A stretch of 64,000 nucleotides of DNA from Tenacibaculum gallaicum. Lineage in GTDB: Bacteria; Bacteroidota; Bacteroidia; Flavobacteriales; Flavobacteriaceae. The notes under the pieces are model-generated. The model did no database searches. It worked only from the letters and a program-made list of their open reading frames with translations, and was not told the origin of the DNA. The stretch is from positions 1-64,000 of the forward strand of contig NZ_QUNS01000006.1 in NCBI RefSeq assembly GCF_003387615.1. Reading direction: 5' to 3'. The translations under genes were made by a program, and so were the position numbers. Numbering within the stretch: position 1 is the first letter of the stretch; the number at the start of each line of letters is the position of its first letter. Of this stretch, positions 8,804 through 17,391 are shown in pieces.

Positions 8804-11800
8804 ATGAAATTACAATTATTTAAAAAAGTGAAAAAAATTATTGGCGTTTTTACATTAATCTTTTTAATGTTTATCGCTAACTCCTGCAAAAAATCTGCTG
8901 TTACAGAAAGTAACGTTAATGAGTTTAGTGAGTACATTAGTGTTTTTCCAGATAAACTGATATCGGTAAGCCCTAATTTAAAGTTTGTATTAAAAAATAA
9001 AGTCACAACAAACTTTGATGCCACTGAAGTAATTACTACAAAACCGGCCATAAAAGGAGAAGTTGTTTTTAATGACAGTGAGCTAGTTTTTGTGCCTGCT
9101 GAAAAATTAAAAAGTAATCAAGAGTATTTAATAACACTTCATTTATCTAAGTTGTATGAAGATATAGAGGAAGATTTAGAGAACTTTACTATTAAAGTAA
9201 AAACTAAAGAATTATTATTCAACGTTTCCTTACAAGCTCCAAGTGTTTATAATAAAAAATTATATGAGGTAGAAGGAGAGTTAATTGCCAGTGATATTAT
9301 TGAAACGGAAAAAATAGCATCTTTGGTAAAAGCTACATACAACGGGAAAGAAAAAGCTATAAAGTTTAGTACTGCAGGTAAGGTAAGTTCTAAAGTTTAC
9401 TTTAAGATAGACAGTATAGAACGATTTAAAGAAGATAAACAACTAAAGGTAGAGTGGACTGGAACGCCTATTCAGTCAGAGTCTAAAGGAAGTAGAGAGG
9501 TAACCATTACAGGAAAAAATAATTTTAAGATATTAAATGTTGAAGTTATTGATACAGATAAACAACATATCGAAATAAGCTTCTCAGATCCAATCCAAAA
9601 ATCACAAAACTTAAAAGGACTTATTCAGTTTTTAAATACTCAAAAAAGAGCTTTTACATATAAGGTAAATAGTAATAAGGTAACGGTATACCCAAAATCA
9701 TCATTTACACAAAAAGTTGATATAGAGATATTCAAAGGAATTAAGAGTGTGGATGGTTACGCTTTAAAAGAAAACACAATTAAAACGGTTTATTTTGAAG
9801 AATTAAAGCCAGCGGTAAAGTTTATAAAGAGTGGATCAATACTTCCAAACTCTAATAACCTAAAAATAAATTTTAGTGCAGTTAACTTAAAAGCGATTGA
9901 TGCTACAATTTATAAAGTATACAAGGAGAATGTATTACAGTTTTTACAAAATAATAATTTAAGTAATCAAGGAAATTTACGTTATGTAGGGCGTCCGGTA
10001 GCGAAATATACAGTAAACCTTGGTAATCAAGGATTAGATTTAAGTAAAGAAAATGCTTTTGCTATTGATTTAGCAGAAATAATAAAAGTGGAAAACGGAG
10101 CGATGTATAGAGTTGAGTTTTCATTCAATAAAGACTATTCAAATTATAAATGTACTGAAGGTGTTTCAACCAAAACCATCGTTTTCGGGAAAAAGAAGAT
10201 AGATACCAAAAGCTATGATAATCCTAATTACTACGACGATTATTACTACGATTATAGTTGGAGAGATAGAGAGGATCCTTGCACAACGTCATACTATTAC
10301 AACAAAGATATTAGTACAAATATTTTAGCTACGAATATTGGAGTTATAGTAAAAAAAGGAAATAACAATAAAACGTTAGTAGCTGTTACAAATATACTTA
10401 CCACAGATGTTATAGAAGGAGCAAAAGTAACCTTATATAATCTACAAAAACAAGAAGTAGCTTCAGCTACAACTAATAAAGAGGGAGTAGTTTCTTTTTC
10501 TGACGTAACAAATGACTTTTTTGCAGTAGTTTCTAAAAAAAGCAATACTACTTATGTGAAATTGAAGGATGGAGAAACACTGTCAATGAGTAAGTTTGAT
10601 GTTTCTGGGGTGAAATTACAAGAAGGAATTAAAGGGTACATTTATGGAGAGCGCGGAGTGTGGAGACCAGGAGACCAAATATTCTTAACATTTGTATTAA
10701 ATGACAATGCTAATCCAATTCCAGAGGAACACCCAATAAAATTTGAATTATTAAATCCAAGAGGAAAGATAATTGACAGAAAAGTACTTTCAAAGAAATC
10801 AAACAATGTATATGCATATGCTCCAAGAACAAATCCAGAAGCTATTACTGGTAACTGGAAGCTACGTGTAAGTGTTGGAGGGGCTGTTTTTAATAAAACA
10901 TTAAAAGTTGAAACTATTAAACCTAATCGATTAAAGATTAAACTAGCTACAGATTCAGAGTTTATCAAAGCAAACTCAACTATTACAGGAGATGTAGAAG
11001 TAAAATGGTTGCATGGAGCAATAGCTAGAGGATTAAAGTTAGATATCAACGGAAAATTTTCACAAACCAATACAGAGTTTTCAAAATTCAAAAGCTATAA
11101 TTTTGATGATGTAACTCGTCGATTTGGAACTGAAGAGTTTAAGGTATTAAAAGGAAATTTAAGTAACGAAGGAACCACTAAGTTTTCGGTAAAGCCTAAA
11201 TTAGATAGTAAAGCTCCAGGTATGTTGAAAGCAAGCTTTATTACAAAAGTGTATGAAAATGGTGGTGACTTTAGTACTGATGTATTTTCTAACAAAGTAT
11301 CGCCGTATACTTCATATGCAGGATTGCAAGATGCTGAAGAACCACAGTCTAAAAATTATTTATTTACCGATGAAAACTATACATTTAATGTAGCTTCAGT
11401 AAACGAAGATGGGGAAGGAGTAGCGAATAGTTTAGAAGTAAACGTATATAAATTATCATGGCGTTGGTGGTGGAGTACCTCTGATAATGGATTATCAAGT
11501 TATGACGGTACACGTTACCATGAACCATATAAAAAACTAAAAGTAACAACAAACGGAAGTGGTAAGGGAACGTTTAAATTAAAAGTTGATGAAAATGATT
11601 GGGGACGTTATTTAATAAAAGTAAAAGATTCAAAAAGTAAGCACGTTACCTCAAATGTGGTATATTTTGATTGGCCTTCTTGGTATGCTAAGAAGAAAGG
11701 AAATCAAGATAAAAGTAACGCTACGATGCTAATATTTACAACCGATAAAGAATCGTATGAAGTAGATGAAAAAGCAACTGTTAAGTTTCCGTCTTCCGAA

Positions 11801-14323
11801 GGAGGAAAAGCGTTTATTACGATAGAAAATGGAACAGAGGTATTAGACCATTTCTGGGTACCAACACAAGCACAACAAACATCATTTAGTTTCCCAGTAA
11901 AAGCGAGTTATACACCAAATGTATTTGTAAACATTTCATTGTTACAAAAACATAGTCAAACGGTAAACGATTTACCAATTCGTATGTACGGTTCAATACC
12001 AATGTTGGTAAACAATCCAGCAACTAAATTAGAACCAAAAATCCAGTTAGCTGATGAGTTACGACCAGAATCTACGGCTACCATTCGAGTGAAAGAAGAA
12101 AAAGGTAGACCAATGACGTATACGATTGCATTGGTAGATGAAGGTTTGTTAGATTTAACACGTTTTAAAACACCAAACCCTTGGGAAGTGTTCTATGCAC
12201 GCCAATCTTTAGGAGTAAAAACTTGGGATATATTTGATGATGTAATTGGTGCTTACGGTGGAAAAGTAAATCAAATATTAAGTATTGGAGGTGATGAAGC
12301 AGAAGCAGGAAGTAAAAACAGGAAAGCCAACCGATTCAAACCAATGGTTACTTATTTAGGACCTTTCGATTTAGAAAAGGGAGATAGTAAGGAACACAAA
12401 ATTAAAATACCAAAATATGTAGGATCTGTTCGTGCTATGGTAGTGGCTACCGATACTAAAAAAGATGCGTATGGTAGTGATGAAAAAACAGCTTTTGTAC
12501 GAAAACCAGTAATGATTTTAGCCTCATTGCCTCGTAAAATAACACCAGAAGAAACCGTTACGTTACCAGTTACTGTTTTTGCAATGAAATCAAATATTAA
12601 AAATGTAAAAGTAACAGTACAACCAAACGAAGCATATACAATTGTAGGAGATAGAACACAAACGGTTTCATTTAATCAGCCAGATGAAAAAATGGCGTAC
12701 TTTACATTAAAGGTGAACGATTTTAAAGGAATAGGTAAAGTGAAAATAGATGCAAGTTCAGGAAGAGAAAAAGCATCTTACGAGGTGGAAATAGATGTGT
12801 TAAACCCAAATCCAGTAACTACAGAAGTAAAAGATGTCGTATTGAAATCTAATGAAGTAGGGGAGATTAACTTTACAAGTTTTGGTACTAAAGGAACGAA
12901 CGCAGCTACGTTAGAGTTATCAACCTTACCTCCAATGAATTTTACGAAGCGTTTGGGATACTTAATTCGTTACCCACATGGATGTGTAGAACAAACAACC
13001 TCTGGTGCTTTTCCGCAGTTGTTTTTACCAGAATTATTTGAATTATCAAAAGAGAAGATAGCTTCAATAGAAAGAAATATAAAAGCAGCAATTCAACGCT
13101 TATCAGATTTCCAATTATCTAATGGAGGATTGTCATACTGGCAAGGAAATAGTAGTGCTAATAGCTGGGGAACATCGTATGCAGGTCATTTTATGATTGA
13201 AGCTGAAAAGAAAGGATATGCGCTACCTATTGGATTCAAGTCAAAATGGATAGGGTATCAAAAACAACAAGCACGTAATTGGAGAAATGACTCACGTTAC
13301 TACAACAATTCGCTTTCACAAGCTTACCGATTGTATACCCTGAGTTTAGCTAATACCCCTGATTTAGCTTCAATGAACCGTTTACGAGAGTCAATGGGAG
13401 TTTCAGATGAAGCAAAAATGAGATTAGCAAGTGCGTATGCTTTAATAGGCAAAAAGGCTATAGCAACATCTATTTTAAAAGGAATTACTGGTTATACGTA
13501 TACAAAACGATATTATTCAAACTATGGTTCTGAAACGCGAAATAAAGCAATGTCTTTAGAAACCTATATGTTATTGGATGATGAAACAAAATCAATAAAA
13601 TTAGCAAAAGAAATAGCTGAAGATTTATCTAGTAATAATTGGATGAGTACGCAAACTACAGCATATAGTTTACTAGCAATGAGCCAATATGCTTTGAAAA
13701 ATGGAGGTAGTGATGGAATTAATACAAGTTATGTATTAAATAAAGCTTCAGGAGAAGCAAGTACTTCAAAATCGTTGTTGGCAAAAGATTTAATCGCAAT
13801 TCAAAAAGAGAATTCATTAAAAATAACCAACAAAAACAGCGGAGTTTTATATGTACGTATACTAAACAAAGGAATTTTACCAATTGGTGAAGAAAAAGTA
13901 TTCCAAAAGAATTTAGAAACATCTATCACATACAAAACAAAAGACGGTACACGTATTACACCAGATAACTTATCACAAGGGACTAATTTTGTAGCAGAAG
14001 TTACAGTAAAGAACCCAACAAGTGAAACGATTGATAATGTAGCATTAACACAATATATTCCTTCAGGATGGGAAATTGTAAATACTCGTTTTACTGATTT
14101 TGGAAACAATACTACGTCTTCAAAAGTAGATTATACCGATATACGAGATGCAAGTATCAGTAATTACTTTACCTTAAAAAAGTACGAAACTAAAACATTT
14201 AGAGTATTACTAAATGCGTCGTATTTAGGAGAATATTATTTACCAGGGGTACAAGTTGAAGCAATGTATGATAATGATTACATAGCACGTACCAAAGGTG
14301 AGTGGATTAAAGTAGTGAAGTAG
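8804..14323 (+). CDS. Bacterial alpha-2-macroglobulin lipoprotein with intact thioester (YfhM-like)
   Basis: 1839 residues. An N-terminal hydrophobic stretch followed by IANSC suggests a lipoprotein. MG-type beta-sandwich domains run through about residues 30-850 (MG2-like GYIYGERGVWRPGDQ near 610-625). A bait/MG region and the A2M block follow at about 1180-1260 (FDLEKGDSKEHKIKIPKYVG, with RAMVVATD). The thioester domain at about 1380-1650 carries GCVEQ with Cys1394 and Gln1397, so the thioester should form. Bacterial A2Ms are periplasmic protease traps thought to protect the cell when peptidoglycan or the outer membrane is breached, usually encoded beside pbpC for repair. Here pbpC lies 3 kb downstream with other genes between. 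Apparent complete gene; ATG at 8804 opens the signal sequence. Confidence 0.93.
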   Translation: MKLQLFKKVKKIIGVFTLIFLMFIANSCKKSAVTESNVNEFSEYISVFPDKLISVSPNLKFVLKNKVTTNFDATEVITTKPAIKGEVVFNDSELVFVPAEKLKSNQEYLITLHLSKLYEDIEEDLENFTIKVKTKELLFNVSLQAPSVYNKKLYEVEGELIASDIIETEKIASLVKATYNGKEKAIKFSTAGKVSSKVYFKIDSIERFKEDKQLKVEWTGTPIQSESKGSREVTITGKNNFKILNVEVIDTDKQHIEISFSDPIQKSQNLKGLIQFLNTQKRAFTYKVNSNKVTVYPKSSFTQKVDIEIFKGIKSVDGYALKENTIKTVYFEELKPAVKFIKSGSILPNSNNLKINFSAVNLKAIDATIYKVYKENVLQFLQNNNLSNQGNLRYVGRPVAKYTVNLGNQGLDLSKENAFAIDLAEIIKVENGAMYRVEFSFNKDYSNYKCTEGVSTKTIVFGKKKIDTKSYDNPNYYDDYYYDYSWRDREDPCTTSYYYNKDISTNILATNIGVIVKKGNNNKTLVAVTNILTTDVIEGAKVTLYNLQKQEVASATTNKEGVVSFSDVTNDFFAVVSKKSNTTYVKLKDGETLSMSKFDVSGVKLQEGIKGYIYGERGVWRPGDQIFLTFVLNDNANPIPEEHPIKFELLNPRGKIIDRKVLSKKSNNVYAYAPRTNPEAITGNWKLRVSVGGAVFNKTLKVETIKPNRLKIKLATDSEFIKANSTITGDVEVKWLHGAIARGLKLDINGKFSQTNTEFSKFKSYNFDDVTRRFGTEEFKVLKGNLSNEGTTKFSVKPKLDSKAPGMLKASFITKVYENGGDFSTDVFSNKVSPYTSYAGLQDAEEPQSKNYLFTDENYTFNVASVNEDGEGVANSLEVNVYKLSWRWWWSTSDNGLSSYDGTRYHEPYKKLKVTTNGSGKGTFKLKVDENDWGRYLIKVKDSKSKHVTSNVVYFDWPSWYAKKKGNQDKSNATMLIFTTDKESYEVDEKATVKFPSSEGGKAFITIENGTEVLDHFWVPTQAQQTSFSFPVKASYTPNVFVNISLLQKHSQTVNDLPIRMYGSIPMLVNNPATKLEPKIQLADELRPESTATIRVKEEKGRPMTYTIALVDEGLLDLTRFKTPNPWEVFYARQSLGVKTWDIFDDVIGAYGGKVNQILSIGGDEAEAGSKNRKANRFKPMVTYLGPFDLEKGDSKEHKIKIPKYVGSVRAMVVATDTKKDAYGSDEKTAFVRKPVMILASLPRKITPEETVTLPVTVFAMKSNIKNVKVTVQPNEAYTIVGDRTQTVSFNQPDEKMAYFTLKVNDFKGIGKVKIDASSGREKASYEVEIDVLNPNPVTTEVKDVVLKSNEVGEINFTSFGTKGTNAATLELSTLPPMNFTKRLGYLIRYPHGCVEQTTSGAFPQLFLPELFELSKEKIASIERNIKAAIQRLSDFQLSNGGLSYWQGNSSANSWGTSYAGHFMIEAEKKGYALPIGFKSKWIGYQKQQARNWRNDSRYYNNSLSQAYRLYTLSLANTPDLASMNRLRESMGVSDEAKMRLASAYALIGKKAIATSILKGITGYTYTKRYYSNYGSETRNKAMSLETYMLLDDETKSIKLAKEIAEDLSSNNWMSTQTTAYSLLAMSQYALKNGGSDGINTSYVLNKASGEASTSKSLLAKDLIAIQKENSLKITNKNSGVLYVRILNKGILPIGEEKVFQKNLETSITYKTKDGTRITPDNLSQGTNFVAEVTVKNPTSETIDNVALTQYIPSGWEIVNTRFTDFGNNTTSSKVDYTDIRDASISNYFTLKKYETKTFRVLLNASYLGEYYLPGVQVEAMYDNDYIARTKGEWIKVVK

Positions 14324-14366
14324 TTAATATACCAAATAAGTAATAAACTCATAGATATTAAATAAT

Positions 14367-15680
14367 ATGACAACAAAAATAAAAACACAAGAAGATATTT
14401 TAGCAAAATTAAATATCTATGAGTTAAATGAAATGCAACAAAATGCCATTTCTACGATTGATAAAACAACTAATACAGTAATACTATCACCCACTGGTAC
14501 TGGTAAAACATTGGGGTTTTTATTACCAACATTAAAGTTAATAGACCCTAATAATAAAGAGGTTCAAGTTTTAATTTTAGTACCATCAAGAGAATTAGCG
14601 ATTCAAATAGAACAGGTAATTCGTGAAATGGGAACAGGTTTAAAAGTGAATGCTGTATATGGTGGGCGTTCAATGGCAAAAGATAAAATAGAGTTAAAAC
14701 ATACACCTAGTATATTAATTGGTACGCCAGGTAGAGTATCTGACCATTTTGCTAACAATCGTTTTTCTAAAGAAAGTATTAAAACTCTAATTTTAGATGA
14801 ATTTGATAAATCGTTAGAAATTGGTTTTGAGTACGAAATGCGCGGAATAATTAATCAATTACCTAATATTAATAAACGTATCTTAACTTCAGCAACACAA
14901 GAAGCTGAAGTTCCAGATTTTGTACGTTTAAGCAATCCTACCGTATTAAACTATTTAACAGGTAAAAAACCAAAGAAATTAACTTTAAAAACGGTTGTTT
15001 CACCATCAAAAAATAAAAATCAAACCTTAGTAGAACTATTACACCATATAGGGAATGAACAAGGAATTATTTTTTGTAATTTAAAAGACAGTATTGCTAA
15101 TGTAAGCGAGTTTTTGACTAAAAACAAGATAGCACACAGTTGTTTCTCTGGAGGAATGGAACAAAGAGATCGAGAACGTTCTTTAATAAAGTTTAGAAAC
15201 GGAACAAGTCAAGTATTGTTAGCGACTGATTTGGCTGCAAGAGGAATTGATATTCCAGAAATGAAATACATTATTCATTACGAATTACCACAAAGAGTAG
15301 AAGAGTTTACGCATAGAAATGGTAGAACAGCAAGAGTTAATGCCAAAGGAACTGCTTATGTTTTAAAATGGCAAAAAGAAAGCTTACCAGAATTTCTTAA
15401 AAATATACCCAATGCGGATATTTCTCAGAAACAAAAATTAAAGCCTAGTTATTGGGAGACGTTATTTATTTCTGGAGGAAGAAAAGACAAAATATCTAAA
15501 GGAGATATTGCAGGTTTATTCTTTAAAAAAGGAAATTTAACCAAAGAACAAGTAGGAGTTATTGAACTAAAACAAGATTGTGCTTTTATTTCAGTTCCTA
15601 TTACTGAGTCAAAAAGATTATTGGAAGATTTAAATAATACACGCTTAAAAAATAAAAAAGTTCGTATTACATTGGCGTAA
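14367..15680 (+). CDS. DEAD-box RNA helicase, DbpA-like
   Basis: 437 residues. Helicase motifs in order: Q motif (NEMQQNAI), motif I SPTGTGKT (41-48), PSRELA, GTPGR, motif II DEFD (144-147; the last Ala-Asp pair is Phe-Asp), TSAT, then in the second RecA domain ATDLAARGID and HRNGRTAR. The last about 70 residues (GGRKDKISKGDIAGLFF) resemble the RNA-binding domain of DbpA, which directs the helicase to 23S rRNA during large-subunit assembly. Starts 43 bases after the A2M stop. Helicase identity is firm; the DbpA role is inferred from the C-terminal domain. Confidence 0.9.
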   Translation: MTTKIKTQEDILAKLNIYELNEMQQNAISTIDKTTNTVILSPTGTGKTLGFLLPTLKLIDPNNKEVQVLILVPSRELAIQIEQVIREMGTGLKVNAVYGGRSMAKDKIELKHTPSILIGTPGRVSDHFANNRFSKESIKTLILDEFDKSLEIGFEYEMRGIINQLPNINKRILTSATQEAEVPDFVRLSNPTVLNYLTGKKPKKLTLKTVVSPSKNKNQTLVELLHHIGNEQGIIFCNLKDSIANVSEFLTKNKIAHSCFSGGMEQRDRERSLIKFRNGTSQVLLATDLAARGIDIPEMKYIIHYELPQRVEEFTHRNGRTARVNAKGTAYVLKWQKESLPEFLKNIPNADISQKQKLKPSYWETLFISGGRKDKISKGDIAGLFFKKGNLTKEQVGVIELKQDCAFISVPITESKRLLEDLNNTRLKNKKVRITLA

Positions 15681-15848
15681 ACTTAGAAATAGACCAGTGT
15701 AACCTTGGTACATAGGTAGCTATTTTGATGTTGTTTGTTTTTTGGAGTGATATTTATCAAAAAAATAATTAGAAGTAATGTAATCAATGATTATATAGCA
15801 TGTGCTAAAGATAGAGATGAATTAAAGTTTTGAAATAATTAATAACAA

Positions 15849-15867
15849 TATTCTTTCGCGAAGAATA
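15849..15867 (+). promoter_or_regulatory. Short hairpin upstream of the small peptide gene
   Basis: TATTCTT (15849-15855), TCGCG loop, AAGAATA (15861-15867). The core also reads as the palindrome TTCGCGAA. It lies about 70 bases before the peptide ATG, and could be a leader structure or operator. The rest of 15681-15936 holds no convincing gene. Confidence 0.3.
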
Positions 15868-15936
15868 GGCATAAATCTTGAGTGCCTTTAAATGTTCAAG
15901 GATTTAATTATATTTTAAATAAATCTTAGTATTATC

Positions 15937-16113
15937 ATGAAAAATGAAATTTTAAAAGCAGGTAAAGCTTTAACAAAAAAAGAACAAAAATCTATTGTAG
16001 GTGGTGGTTACGAATGTGGCTTAGTTTTCGATGAAACACAATGTGAAGAATTTTGGGCTTTGCCACCAGAATATCAAGCTTGTAGTGATGTTCATGCTGA
16101 CTGCGTTTCTTAA
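15937..16113 (+). CDS. Putative double-glycine-leader peptide (bacteriocin/RiPP-like precursor)
   Basis: A 58-codon ORF. The first 23 residues read as a leader: MKNEILKAGKALTKKEQKSI followed by VGG, like the Bacteroidota family of leaders of the form LGKxLxKxEQKxIxGG. The remaining core of about 35 residues is acidic and aromatic with four cysteines (Cys27, Cys36, Cys49, Cys56), spaced to allow two disulfides or thioether-type modification. Such leaders are normally cut behind the Gly-Gly pair by a peptidase-containing ABC transporter. No transporter or modification enzyme is encoded nearby, so export must rely on a distant locus if the gene is active. The ORF has Flavobacteriaceae-like codon use. 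The leader resemblance is strong; the product's activity is unknown. Confidence 0.72.
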   Translation: MKNEILKAGKALTKKEQKSIVGGGYECGLVFDETQCEEFWALPPEYQACSDVHADCVS

Positions 16114-16119
16114 AAAAGA

Positions 16120-16257
16120 ATGTTACAATTTATAAAGAATAATAAAATCAAAACAATCATCACAGTATTTGCGGTGTTTGTTTATTATTTCTGTCTGCCT
16201 AAAAACTTATTTAATAACCTAACATCAACAGTCGTTATAGCAAAAATAGAGCTATAA
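16120..16257 (+). pseudogene. 5' fragment of a second pbpC gene
   Basis: A 45-codon ORF starting 6 bases after the small peptide gene. Its translation aligns with the N terminus of the intact pbpC downstream: NNKIKTIITVF versus QHKIKVIIISVF, then the identical YYFCLPKNLF, then NNLTSTVV versus DNPTSTVV, and finally a decayed KIEL versus KNNELL before a stop. The DNA aligns too, with runs such as ACATCAACAGTCGT shared. The transglycosylase and transpeptidase domains are missing, so this is a truncated duplicate and not a functional short gene, although a lone membrane anchor could still be made. Confidence 0.85.
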
Positions 16258-16328
16258 AACATGTGATTAATTGTATAAAAATAGGTAAAACAGAATATAA
16301 TAAGTATTAGTTATATATTTAAAGTTTC

Positions 16329-16360
16329 AAGGTTATCTTTCAAAGAGGGTAACCTTTTTT
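16329..16360 (+). terminator. Terminator after the peptide / pbpC-fragment segment
   Basis: AAGGTTA (16329-16335) pairs with TAACCTT (16350-16356), with inner TCTTT/AAAGA pairing, followed by a run of T on the plus strand. It reaches the end of the converging dus gene. Confidence 0.75.
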
Positions 16361-17306
16361 ACCTTTCTCCATTCAAAATCTCCTTAACAGCCACTTGATA
16401 TTTCTTAGGGTTTGTCGCTTTTTTAATTTTTTTATAAGTTTTACGAGGATCAGAAAACGATTGAGAAAAATACTCCCAAAAGCCTAACATTTTCATTTTT
16501 ATAGGCGTTGGTCCAGATAAGGCAGCATCATACTGCTGGTATATTTCATCATGAAACTCTCCAAATATTTTCCATCTGTCTTTTGGATATTCAGTAGTAT
16601 TATCTTTAATCATTTGTGGTAAAAACGGATCTGCAATTAAACCACGTCCAATCATAAAATGTGTAATGCTAGGAAAACGTTCTTTTATAGCTTTAAAACC
16701 TGCTACTGTGGTAATATCACCATTATAATATAATTGATGCTTGGCAACGTCTATACATTTTTGAAAAGCATCTAAATCAACACCTCCTTTGTACAATTGT
16801 TTTCCAATTCTGGCGTGAATAGCTACATTTTTTAATGGATACTTATCTAAAATAGGAAAAGTGTGCAGTATTTCTTCACTGTTTTCATAACCCATTCTCA
16901 TTTTCATCGATACTAGAATGTCGGTTTCGTTATGAGCACGATGTAGTATCTCATCTATACGTGTAGGATTACAAATTAAACCAGAACCCATACCCGATTT
17001 TGTAACCATAGGGTAGGGACACCCTAAATTCCAATTCAACTCTTTATAACCTAAATTTTGTACATATTTGGCAACAAATAAAAATTCTTCAGCATCATTG
17101 GTTATAACTTGTGGAATAACCGTTAAGGTTGTGTTATTTTCAAGGAGTAAATCACGTTCATAACTCGATTTTATTTTAAATTTCCCATTTAATCGAATGT
17201 AAGGAGCATAATAAGTATCGATACCACCAAAATATTTTTGTTGGGCATTCCTAAAACGAAAATCGGTAAACCCTTGTAAAGGTGAAGAAAGTAAGTTAAA
17301 ACTCAT
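16359..17306 (-). CDS. tRNA-dihydrouridine synthase (Dus family)
   Basis: 315 residues, an FMN-dependent TIM barrel that reduces uridines in tRNA D-loops. Visible signatures: opening SSPLQGFTDFRFR (family form APMxGxTDxxFR), NWNLGCPYP with catalytic Cys96, KMRMGYEN, the HAR segment of IHARIGKQLY, YYNGDI for the phosphate site, and FMIGRGLIADP for FMN binding. Length is normal. It is closest to the DusB/DusC type by eye, but the subtype cannot be fixed. The gene is inverted between the pbpC fragment and the intact pbpC, diverging from the latter over 85 bases that contain a promoter-like box for pbpC. Confidence 0.9.
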   Translation of the reverse strand: MSFNLLSSPLQGFTDFRFRNAQQKYFGGIDTYYAPYIRLNGKFKIKSSYERDLLLENNTTLTVIPQVITNDAEEFLFVAKYVQNLGYKELNWNLGCPYPMVTKSGMGSGLICNPTRIDEILHRAHNETDILVSMKMRMGYENSEEILHTFPILDKYPLKNVAIHARIGKQLYKGGVDLDAFQKCIDVAKHQLYYNGDITTVAGFKAIKERFPSITHFMIGRGLIADPFLPQMIKDNTTEYPKDRWKIFGEFHDEIYQQYDAALSGPTPIKMKMLGFWEYFSQSFSDPRKTYKKIKKATNPKKYQVAVKEILNGER

Positions 17307-17366
17307 AGTGTAATTTGAGTTGCAAATATAACAGACTTATCGACTAGATGTTTGTTATAAACTTTA

Positions 17367-17374
17367 TACTTTTG
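17367..17374 (+). promoter_or_regulatory. Predicted -7 box for pbpC
   Basis: TACTTTTG matches the Bacteroidota consensus TAnnTTTG, 18 bases before the pbpC ATG at 17392. The same extended string TTTATACTTTTG is found upstream of the ABC-F gene. This placement makes the TTG at 17386 an unlikely start. Confidence 0.55.
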
Positions 17375-17391
17375 AGATATATAAGTTGTCT

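Noticed and set aside
15750..15832. Short ORF tail encoding SNVINDYIACAKDRDELKF before the peptide gene
   Set aside because: It could be a gene remnant, but there is no start, no match I recognise and no continuation upstream.
16120..16257. New small membrane protein gene
   Set aside because: It matches the first part of pbpC so closely that a truncated duplicate explains it better.
17386..17391. TTG at 17386 as pbpC start
   Set aside because: The ATG two codons later fits better with the -7 box at 17367 and with a usual start codon.
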